Notes: generated by a model not told the origin, from the sequence alone. Counted from the first letter of the stretch, positions 34,866 through 43,786 are shown. The stretch is DNA of 64,000 nt from CADEED01 sp963711635 (GCA_963711635.1 CAVQEZ010000013.1:62001-126000); one strand, 5' to 3'. Numbers and translations are program-made.

Positions 34866-35945
34866 GTGAAAAAATCCATGAAGGCGCTGGCCATCGTGTT
34901 GGGTGCCGTGCTCCTGGGCAAGATCGTGTTCCTGCTGGACCTGTTGCGTTTCTCCGGAACATTCCACGCCTTCAATCCGGGCTTTGCGGGAACCTGCGCC
35001 GCGGTGTCCATCGCCGGGAGCAGCGAAGACATCCAGGTGGACGCGCAACGCGGCCTTGCCTATCTATCGGTCCTCGATCGGGCCAGCCTGGCGCGGCATG
35101 AGCCGGTCGATGGCACGGTGATGCTGCTCGACCTGAACCTGGCGGAGCCCGCGCCCCGAGCGGCCATGGCCTACGATCCGCCCGGTTTCCGACCGCACGG
35201 CCTGTCGATTTTCACGCGCAGCGGCGAACCCACCCGGCTGTTCGCGATCTCCCACCGTCCGGACGGCAGCCATGCGGTCGAAATCGCCGAACAGGATGCA
35301 AACGGCGCCTTCGTGCCGAAAGAGTCCATTTCCGATGCGGCCTTCGTCAGCCCGAATGCCGTGGCCGGCGCCGGACCGCGCCAGTTCTATGTCGCCAACG
35401 ATCGCGGCGCCCAGACAGGAATTGCCGACCTGTTGCTCCGGCGTGCGGATTCGACCCTGGTCTATCACGACGGCAACCAGGCACGTATCGCGGTCCGGGG
35501 ACTGAAATTCACCGCCGGACTGGCTCTGAGTCCGGACGGCACGCGGCTGTATGTGGGTGAGGCCCTGGGCAAACAACTGCGCGTCTATCGGCGCAACCTC
35601 GCCAGCGGAGATCTCGAGCTGGACGAGGTCGTGCCACTGGGCAGCGCGCCGGACAATCTCAAGGTCGACGCCGACGGGGTGCTGTGGATCGCCGCGCATC
35701 CGAAGCTGCTGGCGTTCGCCGCGCATGTGCGCCGACCCGGGCGACGCGCGCCCACGCAGGTATTACGCTTCGATCCGCGTGGCCCGAAACCCGCCGCGGG
35801 CGCGGCCGACGTGCGGCTGTCCCAGGTCTACGGCGACGACGGCACGCAGCTGTCCGCGGGGACCGCGGCCGCGCATTGGCACGATGAATTCCTGGTTGGC
35901 GCGTTATTCGATTCCAAGGTGCTCATTTGCAAACCCAGTCCGTGA
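34866..35945 (+). CDS. Paraoxonase/arylesterase-like beta-propeller protein
   Basis: 359 residues with one N-terminal membrane helix (ALAIVLGAVLLGKIVFLLDLL), then a six-bladed propeller related to serum paraoxonase: SPNAVAGAGPRQFYVANDR, SPDGTRLYVGEA, LGSAPDNLKVDADG and LWIAAHPKLLAF. Paraoxonases are lactonases with a central calcium; the Asn/Asp positions seem conserved, but activity is inferred. GTG at 34866 (ATG at 34878 is an alternative). The stop overlaps the next GTG. Confidence 0.75.
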   Translation: MKKSMKALAIVLGAVLLGKIVFLLDLLRFSGTFHAFNPGFAGTCAAVSIAGSSEDIQVDAQRGLAYLSVLDRASLARHEPVDGTVMLLDLNLAEPAPRAAMAYDPPGFRPHGLSIFTRSGEPTRLFAISHRPDGSHAVEIAEQDANGAFVPKESISDAAFVSPNAVAGAGPRQFYVANDRGAQTGIADLLLRRADSTLVYHDGNQARIAVRGLKFTAGLALSPDGTRLYVGEALGKQLRVYRRNLASGDLELDEVVPLGSAPDNLKVDADGVLWIAAHPKLLAFAAHVRRPGRRAPTQVLRFDPRGPKPAAGAADVRLSQVYGDDGTQLSAGTAAAHWHDEFLVGALFDSKVLICKPSP

Positions 35946-36292
35946 AACCCCCCGCACCCGTGCGCGGTCTGCGCGCCGGCGCATTACTGATCAGCGGCCT
36001 CATCAGCGCCGGCGGTGCGTTGGGGGTGCTGTTCGGCATGGGTGGCGCCGGTGATGCACGCGTCGCCGCGAGCTGGGCCCTGGTGCAATTCCTCTCGGGA
36101 GTCTGGGCGGGCGTGTTGGGCGCCAACAGCCCGTTCATGCATGGATTGGCCGCGGGCGTGCCGTCGCTGGTACTGGGCCTGTCGATCGCCAGCGCGTTGC
36201 CGGCGCAATTCGTGGTGCTGTCGTGGTTTCTCGCGCCCGCGGCCGCGCTGCTCGCCGCCGCCATGATGCGATTCGTGCGGCACCGCAAATAG
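35942..36292 (+). CDS. Small integral membrane protein
   Basis: 116 residues with about four membrane helices (GALLISGLISAGGALGVLFG, LVQFLSGVWAGVLGA, GVPSLVLGLSIA, FLAPAAALLAAAMM) and a basic end FVRHRK. Unrecognised family. The GTG start overlaps the paraoxonase-like stop as GTGA, so the two are translationally coupled and may act together. Confidence 0.6.
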   Translation: MKPPAPVRGLRAGALLISGLISAGGALGVLFGMGGAGDARVAASWALVQFLSGVWAGVLGANSPFMHGLAAGVPSLVLGLSIASALPAQFVVLSWFLAPAAALLAAAMMRFVRHRK

Positions 36293-36297
36293 GATAC

Positions 36298-36930
36298 TCA
36301 GGTTCTGCGCCGTTCCTGCGTGGTATCGCCGAAGGATTCCAGGTAATCCTCGCGCGCGGCCTCGATCACTTCCTTGGCGTGGTCGTAGCCGTACTTGCCG
36401 GCGATGTGCATCTTGTTAGGCTCGCCGGGCACCAGCTTGTAGGTGCTGAAGTAGTGCTCCAGACGCTCCACCAGCACCGGCGCGAGCTGGGAGATGTCCT
36501 TGACGTGATCCCAGACGTAGTCGCCTTCCAGCACGCCGATGATCTTGTCGTCGGCCTCGCCGCGATCGATGAGCTTGATGCCCCCGACCACGCGCGCGCG
36601 CAGCAGCACTTCCGAGCGCTCGATGGGCCGCTCGCTCACCACGCAGATGTCGAGCGGATCGCCGTCGCCGCGCTCGCAACCCGGCGCCAGCTTGGCGATG
36701 CGCGCACCGCAATACGTCTTCGGAATGAAGCCGTACAGGGCGGGCGGATGCGACGAGGAACGCTGCGGGCGGTCCACGCGCAGGTATCCCGAAACCTTGT
36801 CGATTTCGTACTTGATGACGTCGAAGGGCGTGATTTCGATGTAGGCGTTGACGATGCGCGGCGAGTCCTCGCCGAGATCGAGGCCGTGCCAGGGATGCGG
36901 GCGCCAGCGCGAAAAGTTGTGCTCTGCCAT
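36298..36930 (-). CDS. ppa: Inorganic pyrophosphatase (family I)
   Basis: Hydrolyses pyrophosphate made by biosynthesis. Active-site segments FDVIKYEIDKVSGYLRVDRP, YGFIPKTYCG, GDGDPLDICVV (metal-binding Asp) and DRGEADDKIIGV are in family order. 210 residues, longer than the 175 of E. coli. The start is the ATG at 36930 (MAEHNFSRW); an upstream extension is not conserved-looking. TAGACT (36938-36943, minus strand) lies seven bases before the ATG. Confidence 0.92.
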   Translation of the reverse strand: MAEHNFSRWRPHPWHGLDLGEDSPRIVNAYIEITPFDVIKYEIDKVSGYLRVDRPQRSSSHPPALYGFIPKTYCGARIAKLAPGCERGDGDPLDICVVSERPIERSEVLLRARVVGGIKLIDRGEADDKIIGVLEGDYVWDHVKDISQLAPVLVERLEHYFSTYKLVPGEPNKMHIAGKYGYDHAKEVIEAAREDYLESFGDTTQERRRT

Positions 36931-36937
36931 GGGCGGT

Positions 36938-36943
36938 AGTCTA
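36938..36943 (-). promoter_or_regulatory. -10 box of ppa
   Basis: TAGACT on the minus strand, seven bases before the ATG; leaderless layout. Confidence 0.4.
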
Positions 36944-36984
36944 TGGGACCCGGTCGCGCCATGGCGAGTCCATCTCCGGGCGTC

Positions 36985-36990
36985 TATCCT
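36985..36990 (+). promoter_or_regulatory. -10 box of the FabH-like gene
   Basis: TATCCT six bases before the ATG at 36997; leaderless layout. Only 42 bases separate it from the divergent ppa -10 box, so the -35 regions overlap. Confidence 0.35.
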
Positions 36991-36996
36991 CCGGTC

Positions 36997-38091
36997 ATGC
37001 CATCCATGCGACACGCCGCCATCACCGGCTGGGGCAAGTGCCTGCCCCCCGCGGTACTCAGCAATGCCGACCTGGCCACTTTCCTGGATACCAACGACGA
37101 GTGGGTCTTCTCCCGCACTGGTATCCGGGAGCGTCGCATCTCGCATGTCTCCCTTGGAGAGATGAGTTACGTCGCCTCGGCACGCGCGCTGGCCTGCGCC
37201 GGGTTCGACGGAAGCAAGATCGAGCTCATCGTGTTCGGCACCACGAGCTACGACGACCAGGTCCCCAACATGGCATCCGGCATCCAGAAGCGCATCGGCG
37301 CCGACGGGTGCGCGGCGATGGACGTGAATACCGCCTGCACCAGCTTTCTGTATTCGCTCTCCACCGCGACGGCGATGATCCGCAGTGGCGTGGTCAACAA
37401 TGCGCTGGTCATCGGCTCCGAGCTCATATCGCCGTACATGGACTGGTACGACCGCAATGTCGCGGTGCTGTTCGGCGACGGAGCGGCTGCCGTGGTGCTG
37501 CAGGCGACCGACCGCGAAGAAGGACTGTTGTCAGAACGGCTCGGCTGCTACGGCGAGTCGCGCGAGATCCTGCGCGTCCACGGCATGGGCGGCGGCTACG
37601 CCCACCAGAACCGGATTCTCGGCAAGACCGAATGGCAGTTCGAAGGCCAGGAAATTTTCAAGAAGGCCGTGCATGGCATGAGCACCGCCTGCGCGGAGGC
37701 GCTCGCGAAGATCGGCAAGAGCTCCGCGGATGTCGACCTCGTGGTTCCGCACCAGGCCAACATGCGCATCATCGAGGCCGTGGCCAAGAAGGCCGGTGTG
37801 CCGATGGAGAAGGTGTTCACCAACGTGCATCGCTACGGGAACATGTCCGCGGCCACCGTGCCGGTCGCGCTCTGCGAGGCGCTCGAAGAGAGCCGCGTGC
37901 AACCCGGCGCGCTGCTGCTGATGCCGTCCTTCGGCGGCGGGCTCACGTTCACGGGACACGTGGTGCGATGGGGCGGGCGGGTGGCGCCACTGGGTAGCAG
38001 CGACGTCGAGCTGCCGCCTAACAACCAAAGCGCGCTGGAGCTGGTCACCAAGTACCGCGCGATCAACTCGCTGCGTGTGACTACGGCTTGA
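36997..38091 (+). CDS. 3-oxoacyl-ACP synthase III (FabH-like)
   Basis: Thiolase-fold condensing enzyme of 364 residues. Catalytic Cys in NTACTSFLY, His in VPHQANMRI and Asn in HRYGNMSAATVP; EWVFSRTGIRERR near the start is family-typical. It may start fatty-acid synthesis or make a branched or secondary product. The C-terminal extension after FTGHVVRWG (about 30 residues) is unusual for housekeeping FabH, and it is alone rather than in a fab cluster, so it could be a second, specialised copy. Confidence 0.85.
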   Translation: MPSMRHAAITGWGKCLPPAVLSNADLATFLDTNDEWVFSRTGIRERRISHVSLGEMSYVASARALACAGFDGSKIELIVFGTTSYDDQVPNMASGIQKRIGADGCAAMDVNTACTSFLYSLSTATAMIRSGVVNNALVIGSELISPYMDWYDRNVAVLFGDGAAAVVLQATDREEGLLSERLGCYGESREILRVHGMGGGYAHQNRILGKTEWQFEGQEIFKKAVHGMSTACAEALAKIGKSSADVDLVVPHQANMRIIEAVAKKAGVPMEKVFTNVHRYGNMSAATVPVALCEALEESRVQPGALLLMPSFGGGLTFTGHVVRWGGRVAPLGSSDVELPPNNQSALELVTKYRAINSLRVTTA

Positions 38092-38111
38092 TCGTCACGG
38101 CGACTTTCTGA

Positions 38112-38195
38112 GCTCTGAATGAAAAGCCCGCGTCGCTTGCGCTCCGCGGGCACTGCTCTGAATGAAAAAGCCCGCGTCGCTTGCGCTCCGCGGGC
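38112..38195. repeat. Tandem duplication of a terminator unit
   Basis: Two near-identical units of about 40 bases (38112-38151 and 38155-38195), each GCTCTGAATGAAAA(A) followed by the hairpin GCCCGCG and CGCGGGC. Only the second copy has a T-run after it. Confidence 0.85.
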
Positions 38196-38200
38196 TTTTT
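38166..38200. terminator. Bidirectional Rho-independent terminator
   Basis: AAAAAGCCCGCG (38166-38177) pairs with CGCGGGCTTTTT (38189-38200). The A-run and T-run make it work both ways: for the FabH-like gene on plus and for the bTHX gene on minus. Confidence 0.9.
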
Positions 38201-38223
38201 GGACCTGTGCATCGCCAGTCTGG

Positions 38224-38346
38224 CTAGGCTTTCTTCTTTGCCTTTGCGGCTCTTGCTTTCTTCTTCGCAGGATCTTTCGCGCGGGTCTTGCCAAACGAAC
38301 CCGCGTACAACTTTCCGCGCCGCGTACGGCGGTCGCCCTTACCCAT
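38224..38346 (-). CDS. 30S ribosomal protein bTHX
   Basis: Forty-residue, very basic protein starting MGKGDRRTRRGKLYAGSFGK and ending in Lys/Ala repeats (KKKARAAKAKKKA). The N-terminal MGKGDxxTRRGK signature is that of Thermus-type ribosomal protein THX, which sits at the top of the small-subunit head. The AAGGAAG ribosome site lies inside the end of the upstream 67-residue gene, whose TAA overlaps this start region. Too short for usual gene callers. Confidence 0.85.
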   Translation of the reverse strand: MGKGDRRTRRGKLYAGSFGKTRAKDPAKKKARAAKAKKKA

Positions 38347-38542
38347 TCGCTTCTTCCTTGTTCTGCGAGATCCACAGCAGCGCGGCTTCGATATCCGACA
38401 GCTGCGCGGCAGTCATTCCCGGGATGCGGCCACCGCCGGCTTCCTGTTTGACGCGCGCAAGCTCGGCGGATGACACCGTGCTTACCCAGGTGAGCCCGCG
38501 GCGCACCTTGGACGTGAATTTCTGGGACTTCTCTTCGGTCAT
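38339..38542 (-). CDS. 67-residue protein of unknown function
   Basis: Short cytoplasmic protein without Cys, MTEEKSQKFTSKVRRGLTW at the N-terminus and GMTAAQLSDIEAALLWISQN in the second half. AGGAG lies five bases before the ATG, a strong site. It overlaps the start of the bTHX gene by eight bases, so the two are co-transcribed and probably coupled. Not recognised. Confidence 0.6.
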   Translation of the reverse strand: MTEEKSQKFTSKVRRGLTWVSTVSSAELARVKQEAGGGRIPGMTAAQLSDIEAALLWISQNKEEANG

Positions 38543-38595
38543 GTCGACTCCTGAATCAGCCGAATTCTCATTTTGCGGGCCGAAACATAGCGCGC

Positions 38596-39652
38596 CTAAC
38601 GATATCGCGCCAGAACTTTCGCGAGAGCCGCCGACCCCGGCGACAGCCGACCATGGGGAATCTGATTGAGCGGAATAGCCGGTGTCTCATTGACTTCGTG
38701 GAACTCTTTACCACCCGTGTCGAGGTAAAGCAGCCCAGTCAGGAATTCACCTTTTTTCAACCGTTCCTGGATGGCTGCCGTCGCCGCACCGCGGTCGGCG
38801 GGGTCATAACTAGCGTCGAGTTTCCGCAGCAGGATGCGGCTGCCGTCATGCAGCACCACGGGCAGCACATCGCCCGCCGAATACTCGGCGGAGATCTCTT
38901 TCTGGAAGGGAACGAAGTCGGCGTTCACGGCCGCGTCGTAGTGCTCGCGCGTGTACTGATAACTCTTCGTGGATCCTTCGTGATCGTTGAAGGTCACGCA
39001 GGGCGACAGGACATCTATCAACGCGAAACCCTTGTGCCGGATGGCAGCCTGGATCAGCGGCACCAGTTGTTGTTTGTCGCCGGAGAAACTGCGCGCCACG
39101 AACGTCGCGCCCAGAGTCAGCGCGAGCAGGACGGGGTCGATTGGCGGCTGCTGGTTGACCTCGCCCTTCTTGGCCTTGGTGCCCACGTCGGCGGAGGCGG
39201 AGAACTGCCCCTTGGTGAGTCCGTACACGCCGTTGTTCTCGATGATGTACGCCATGTTCAGGTTGCGCCGGATGGCATGGCAGAACTGGCCGAGCCCGAT
39301 GGACAAGGTGTCGCCGTCACCGGAGACCCCGACATAGGCCAGGTTGCGGTTCGCGGCATTCGCACCCATGGCGATGGACGGCATGCGTCCATGCACGGAG
39401 TTGAAGCCGTGGCCTCCGCGAGACGAAATATGCGGTGGTCTTCGACGAGCAACCGATGCCCGAGAGCTTGACCATGTTCTGCGGCTCGATGTCGAGCCCC
39501 CACGACGCCTCGATGATCGCCGCGGTAATGGAGTCGTGGCCGCAGCCCGCGCACAGAGTCGACAGGCCGCCTTCGTAGTCGCGGCGCGTCAGCCCCAGCG
39601 AATTCTTCGGCAGCGAGGGGTGGCGGACTTTCGGTTTCGGCAGGAACGTCAT
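38596..39652 (-). CDS. korB: 2-oxoacid:ferredoxin oxidoreductase beta subunit (one frameshift)
   Basis: Thiamine-diphosphate subunit that with the alpha subunit oxidatively decarboxylates a 2-oxoacid (most like 2-oxoglutarate) to an acyl-CoA, passing electrons to ferredoxin. CAGCGHDSI, GIGCSSKTTAYF and GDGDTLSIGLGQF (ThDP/Mg loop), IIENNGVYGLTKGQ. One extra base at about 39411-39422 shifts the frame; repaired, SR joins HGFNSVHGRMPSI. ATG overlaps the alpha-subunit stop as ATGA. No four-Cys ferredoxin domain of its own. Confidence 0.88.
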
Positions 39653-41514
39653 GCGGCACCTCCCGAGGTCTTCGCGGCCGGCGCCGCGACCACTTCGGGC
39701 TTGCGGGTCTTGGGTTCGACCTCGGCGAGCACGCCCTTGACGATGAACTCCGAGGAGATCGGCAGGCCGCTGTAATGCAGCAGCGAGCGCAGCTGGTGCT
39801 TCTCGACACGCGTCTCCAGCGTCAGCAGCGAGCGCATCTGCGCGTCGCGGTTCTGCTCGATGACGAATATCAGCCGGTGCGCCTCGAGGAACTTCTCCAC
39901 GTCCTCGCCGAAAGGAAACGAACGCAGGCGCATGTAGTTAGCCGTGAGCCCATGCTCACCGAGTATGTCGCGCGCCTCGCGCACCGCGCCGTCGGAGCTG
40001 CCATAGGCCACCAGCGCGATGTCGATCTTGGGGTCCTGGTCGATGACGGCCTTCGGAACCAGCCGTTTCGCGGTGTGGAACTTGCGCACCAGCCGGTCGA
40101 GCACGATCTGGTACTCGGCCGAGTCTTCGGTGTAGGCGCCGTACTGCGTGTGGCCGGAGCCGCGCGTGAAATACGCGCCCTTGGGATGCACGCCGGGCAA
40201 CGTGCGGTACGGGATGCCGTCGCCGTCCACGTCCAGATAGCGATGAAACTTCTCGAGCTTCGCGATTTCGTCGTGCTCGAGCACCTTGCCGCGGTCGGGA
40301 ACGTAGTTGTCGTCCCACTTGAGATCGGGACACATCCAGTCGTTCATGCCGATGTCGAGATCCGACATCACCAGGATCGGCGTCTGCAGCCGCTCGGCGA
40401 GATCGAAGGCGTCGCGCGCGAAGTAGAAACACTCTTCGGGATCGCGCGGATAGAGGCATACGTGCTTGGTATCGCCGTGCGAGGCGTAGGCCGCCTCGAG
40501 GATGTCGCACTGCTGCGTGCGCGTCGGCATGCCGGTGGACGGGCCCACGCGCTGGATGTCGAACAACACGGCCGGGACTTCCGCGTAGTACGCCAGGCCC
40601 AGGAACTCGTTCATCAGCGAGACGCCGGGGCCGCTGGTGGCCGTGAAGGCGCGCGCGCCGTTCCACGCGGCACCCAGCACCATGCCGATGGCGGCCAGCT
40701 CGTCCTCGGCCTGGATGAAGGCGAAGTTCTTCTTGCCGGATTCCGGGTCGACACGCAGCTTGTCGGCGAACATCTTGAATGCGTCCATCAGCGACGTGGA
40801 CGGCGTGATCGGATACCACGCGCCCACGGTCGCACCCGCGAACACGCAGCCGAGGCCGGCGGCGGTATTGCCGTCGATGAGGATGTGTCCCGCGGTCTTG
40901 CTGCTCGCGAGCTGGCCCGGCGCCACGTGCATGGGCAGCGGACATTTGAAGTTTTCCTTCGTGTACTTGTAGCCGAGCTCGATGGCCTTCATGTTCGAAT
41001 CCACGAGCGCGGGTTTTTTCGCGTAGGTCTCCGCGAGCAGTTCGCGGATCTTCGCGATGTCGAGATCCAGCAGCGCCGCAAGCACACCGGCGTAGCAGAT
41101 GTTCTTCATGAGAATGCGCGTGCGCACGCCATTGAAGTTCTCGTTGCAGAGTCGGGCGAGCGGCACTCCGAGCACCGTGATGTCGTCGCGCGCGAGCAAC
41201 GCGGGCCGCGGCCACGTCGAGTCGTAGACGAGGTAGCCGCCCGAGGTCACCTCGCGCACGTCGCGCGCGTAGGTCTCGGCATTCATCGCGATCATGATGT
41301 CGATCTTTCCCGAGCGCGCGACGTAGGAATCCTTCGTGACGCGGATCTCGTACCAGGTCGGCAGTCCCTGGATGTTCGACGGGAAGTAGTTCTTGCCCAT
41401 GACGGGCACGCCGCTGCGGAAAATGGACTTCATGAGCAGCGAATTGGCGCTGGCCGAACCCGTGCCGTTCACCGTCGCGATCTTGATCGCGAAGTTGTTT
41501 ATGCGTTCTGGCAT
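39649..41514 (-). CDS. korA: 2-oxoacid:ferredoxin oxidoreductase alpha subunit (gamma-alpha fusion)
   Basis: 621 residues, with an N-terminal gamma domain (GTGSASANSLLMKS to about residue 190) fused to the pyrimidine-binding alpha domain (GNTAAGLGCVFAGATVGAWYP split over the loop, SGPGVSLMNEFLGLAYYAEVP) as in the KorA/OorA class. Partner of the beta subunit. Upstream lies an FAD/4Fe-4S protein whose end overlaps this start by 16 bases, so the three form one operon. 2-oxoglutarate is the likely substrate by family resemblance, not proven. Confidence 0.88.
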   Translation of the reverse strand: MPERINNFAIKIATVNGTGSASANSLLMKSIFRSGVPVMGKNYFPSNIQGLPTWYEIRVTKDSYVARSGKIDIMIAMNAETYARDVREVTSGGYLVYDSTWPRPALLARDDITVLGVPLARLCNENFNGVRTRILMKNICYAGVLAALLDLDIAKIRELLAETYAKKPALVDSNMKAIELGYKYTKENFKCPLPMHVAPGQLASSKTAGHILIDGNTAAGLGCVFAGATVGAWYPITPSTSLMDAFKMFADKLRVDPESGKKNFAFIQAEDELAAIGMVLGAAWNGARAFTATSGPGVSLMNEFLGLAYYAEVPAVLFDIQRVGPSTGMPTRTQQCDILEAAYASHGDTKHVCLYPRDPEECFYFARDAFDLAERLQTPILVMSDLDIGMNDWMCPDLKWDDNYVPDRGKVLEHDEIAKLEKFHRYLDVDGDGIPYRTLPGVHPKGAYFTRGSGHTQYGAYTEDSAEYQIVLDRLVRKFHTAKRLVPKAVIDQDPKIDIALVAYGSSDGAVREARDILGEHGLTANYMRLRSFPFGEDVEKFLEAHRLIFVIEQNRDAQMRSLLTLETRVEKHQLRSLLHYSGLPISSEFIVKGVLAEVEPKTRKPEVVAAPAAKTSGGAA

Positions 41515-43335
41515 TTCAGCGCGCTCTTCGGGAGCTTGGCTGCGTCAGCGGCGGCCTCGTCCACTGCGTGCGGCCACTGGATCGACGACTTCTGCATGTC
41601 CCAGGCCGCGGTGGGGCAGCGCTCGGCGCACAGGCCGCAATGCACACAAAGGTCCTCGTCTTTGACCATGACGCGGCCCGTGTGTTTCAGCGCGGAGGAT
41701 ACGTACAAGGCCTGAGTGACATTCTTCGCGGGCGCCTTGAGGCGCGAGCGCAGATCGGCTTCCTCACCGTTGTGCGTGATGGTCAGGCAGTCCACCGGGC
41801 AGATGTCGATGCAGGCGTCGCATTCGATGCACAGCTTGGTCTCGAACACCGTCTGCACGTCGCAGTTCAGGCAGCGCTGGACTTCCTTCTCGATCTGTTC
41901 CGCCGTGAACCCCAGCTCGACCTCGATGTTGAGCTTCTTGAAGCGTTCCTTCAGCGACACATGCGGCATGAGGCGCCGCTCGGCCGGGTTGTAGTCGTTC
42001 GCATAGGCCCACTCGTGCATGCCCATCTTCACCGACTGCAGGTTGACTCCCGGCGCCAGCCGCTCGGCCACGGGCTTGCCCTGGCAGAAGTTGTGAATCG
42101 AGATGGCCGCCTGGTGACCATGCTCCACGGCCCAGATGATGTTCTTGGGACCAAAGGCGGCGTCACCGCCGAAGTAAGATGCCGGCGCGCGTCGACTCGA
42201 AGGTCTTCGCGTCCACCTTGGGCACATCCCACTTGTCGAATTCGATGCCGAGATCCCGCTCGATCCATGGGAAGGCGTTCTCCTGGCCGATGGCGAGGAT
42301 GACGTCGTCGGCTTCGTGCAGCTCCTCACCGACAATACGTTCCGCGGTGATGCGCCCCTTGGCGTCGATATCGTATTCCATGACATCGAAAGTCATGCCC
42401 TTCAGCTTGCCGTTCTCCAGGACGAAGGCCTTCGGCGAGCGATTGATGATGATCTTGACGTGCTCTTCCTCGGCGTCCTCGAGCTCCCACTCCGATGCCT
42501 TGAAGAACTGGCGCGGCTTGCGCGCCATGACCTTCACTTCATCCGCGCCCAGGCGCAGCGAGGTGCGGCAGCAGTCCATGGCCGTATTGCCCACGCCGAT
42601 GATCAGCACCTTCTTGCCGATGGACTTGATGTGCTCGAAGGCCACCGACTCCAGCCAGGTGATGCCGATGTGGATGTTGGCGGCGCCTTCGGCGCGTCCG
42701 GGCAGCTTGAGCTCCTTGCCCTTGGGCGCACCGGCGCCGACGAACACCGCGTCGAAACCGCCCTTGTCTAACAACTCGCGCATCGACTTGATCGGGTGGT
42801 TGAGCTTGAGGTCCACGCCCATGTCGACGATCTGCGCGATCTCGTCGTTGAGCACTTCCGCCGGCAGGCGGAACGACGGAATGTTGGTGCGCATGAGGCC
42901 GCCGGGCACGCCCCATTGCTCGAAGATGGTCACCGAGTAGCCCAGCGGCATGAGGTCGTTGGCCACGGTCAGCGACGCGCAGCCCGCGCCGATCAGCGCC
43001 ACCTTCTTGCCGTTCTTGAGCTTGGGAATCCTGGGCAGCCGACCCGTGATGTCTTCGTCGCGGTGATCGGCGGCCACGCGCTTGAGGCGGCAGATCGCGA
43101 CGGGTTTTTCCTCGACGCGGCCGCGGCGGCACGCCGGCTCGCAAGGGCGGTCGCAGACGCGCCCGAGGATTCCCGGAAAGACGTTCGAATTGCGATTCAC
43201 CATGTAGGCATCGGTGAAGCGCCCCTGCGCAATAAGTCGAATGTATTCGGGGACGTCGGTGTGTGCTGGGCAAGCCCATTGGCAATCCACGACCTTGTGA
43301 AAGTAGTCGGGTTGCGAAGTGTCCGTCGGTTGCAT
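41499..43335 (-). CDS. GltD/DPD-like FAD oxidoreductase with 4Fe-4S domain (one frameshift)
   Basis: Predicted electron-transfer flavoprotein of about 610 residues. N-terminal Fe-S domain as in glutamate synthase small subunit (CQWACPAHTDVPEYIRL, GRVCDRPCEPACRRG), FAD loop ALIGAGCASLTVANDL, NAD(P) loop LIIGVGNTAMDCCRTSLR, then a C-terminal ferredoxin with CIECDACIDICP and CVHCGLCAERCP. One extra base at about 42174-42181 breaks it; repaired, TRAGI joins YFGGDAAFGP. It likely links the KorAB ferredoxin pool to NAD(P)H. GGGGGG precedes the ATG at 43335. Confidence 0.83.
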
Positions 43336-43404
43336 ATCCCCCCGGATAAGAAGCCGGTTTTCCCCCGCCGGCACGCTGGTGAGTATAGGCTTCGGGCCCC
43401 TTGA

Positions 43405-43743
43405 ATGAATAACCCCGTTGAAATCAAGCTCCGAACCCGTTCACGCGTACTCGAAGTTGCGTACGAGGATGGTGCGCGCTATGAGCTTCCCTTCGAATAC
43501 CTGCGCGTGCATTCGCCTTCCGCTGAAGTAAAGGGACATGGCCCCGGCCAGGAGGTTCTGGTCACTGGCAAGCAGAACGTCGGAATCCGCGCCGTGGAGC
43601 CCGTAGGCCAGTACGCCGTAAAGCTGGTGTTCGACGACGGCCACGATACGGGTTTGTATTCGTGGAATTACCTGCGCGAGCTAGGTGAGAACTATTCGCA
43701 AAAATGGGCCGCGTACCAGGCCCGTGTGCAGGCGACCCAATAG
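43405..43743 (+). CDS. DUF971 protein
   Basis: 112 residues, DUF971 (gamma-butyrobetaine-hydroxylase N-terminal-like) family: LEVAYEDGARYELPFEYLRV, VGIRAVEPVGQYAVKLVF and DGHDTGLYSWNYLREL. The related domain of the hydroxylase binds zinc; stand-alone proteins sit beside hslVU-ubiE in many gammaproteobacteria, role unknown. Here hslVU is 13 kb away but ubiE is still next door. Confidence 0.85.
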   Translation: MNNPVEIKLRTRSRVLEVAYEDGARYELPFEYLRVHSPSAEVKGHGPGQEVLVTGKQNVGIRAVEPVGQYAVKLVFDDGHDTGLYSWNYLRELGENYSQKWAAYQARVQATQ

Positions 43744-43748
43744 ACGAG

Positions 43749-43778
43749 CCGGCGCAGGAGCGGAGCGAGCTGCGCCGG
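43749..43778. other. Hairpin after the DUF971 gene
   Basis: CCGGCGCAG (43749-43757) pairs perfectly with CTGCGCCGG (43770-43778) around a 12-base loop GAGCGGAGCGAG. No T-run; lies five bases after the stop, just before the next terminator hairpin. Confidence 0.6.
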
Positions 43779-43786
43779 TAGAAAGA

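Noticed and set aside
38092..38200. Possible CRISPR-like repeats
   Set aside because: Only two units with a 3-base spacer, each a terminator hairpin.
39775..41715. 646-codon open frame on plus
   Set aside because: Antisense shadow of korA, which has full family motifs on minus; high GC leaves few stops in this frame.
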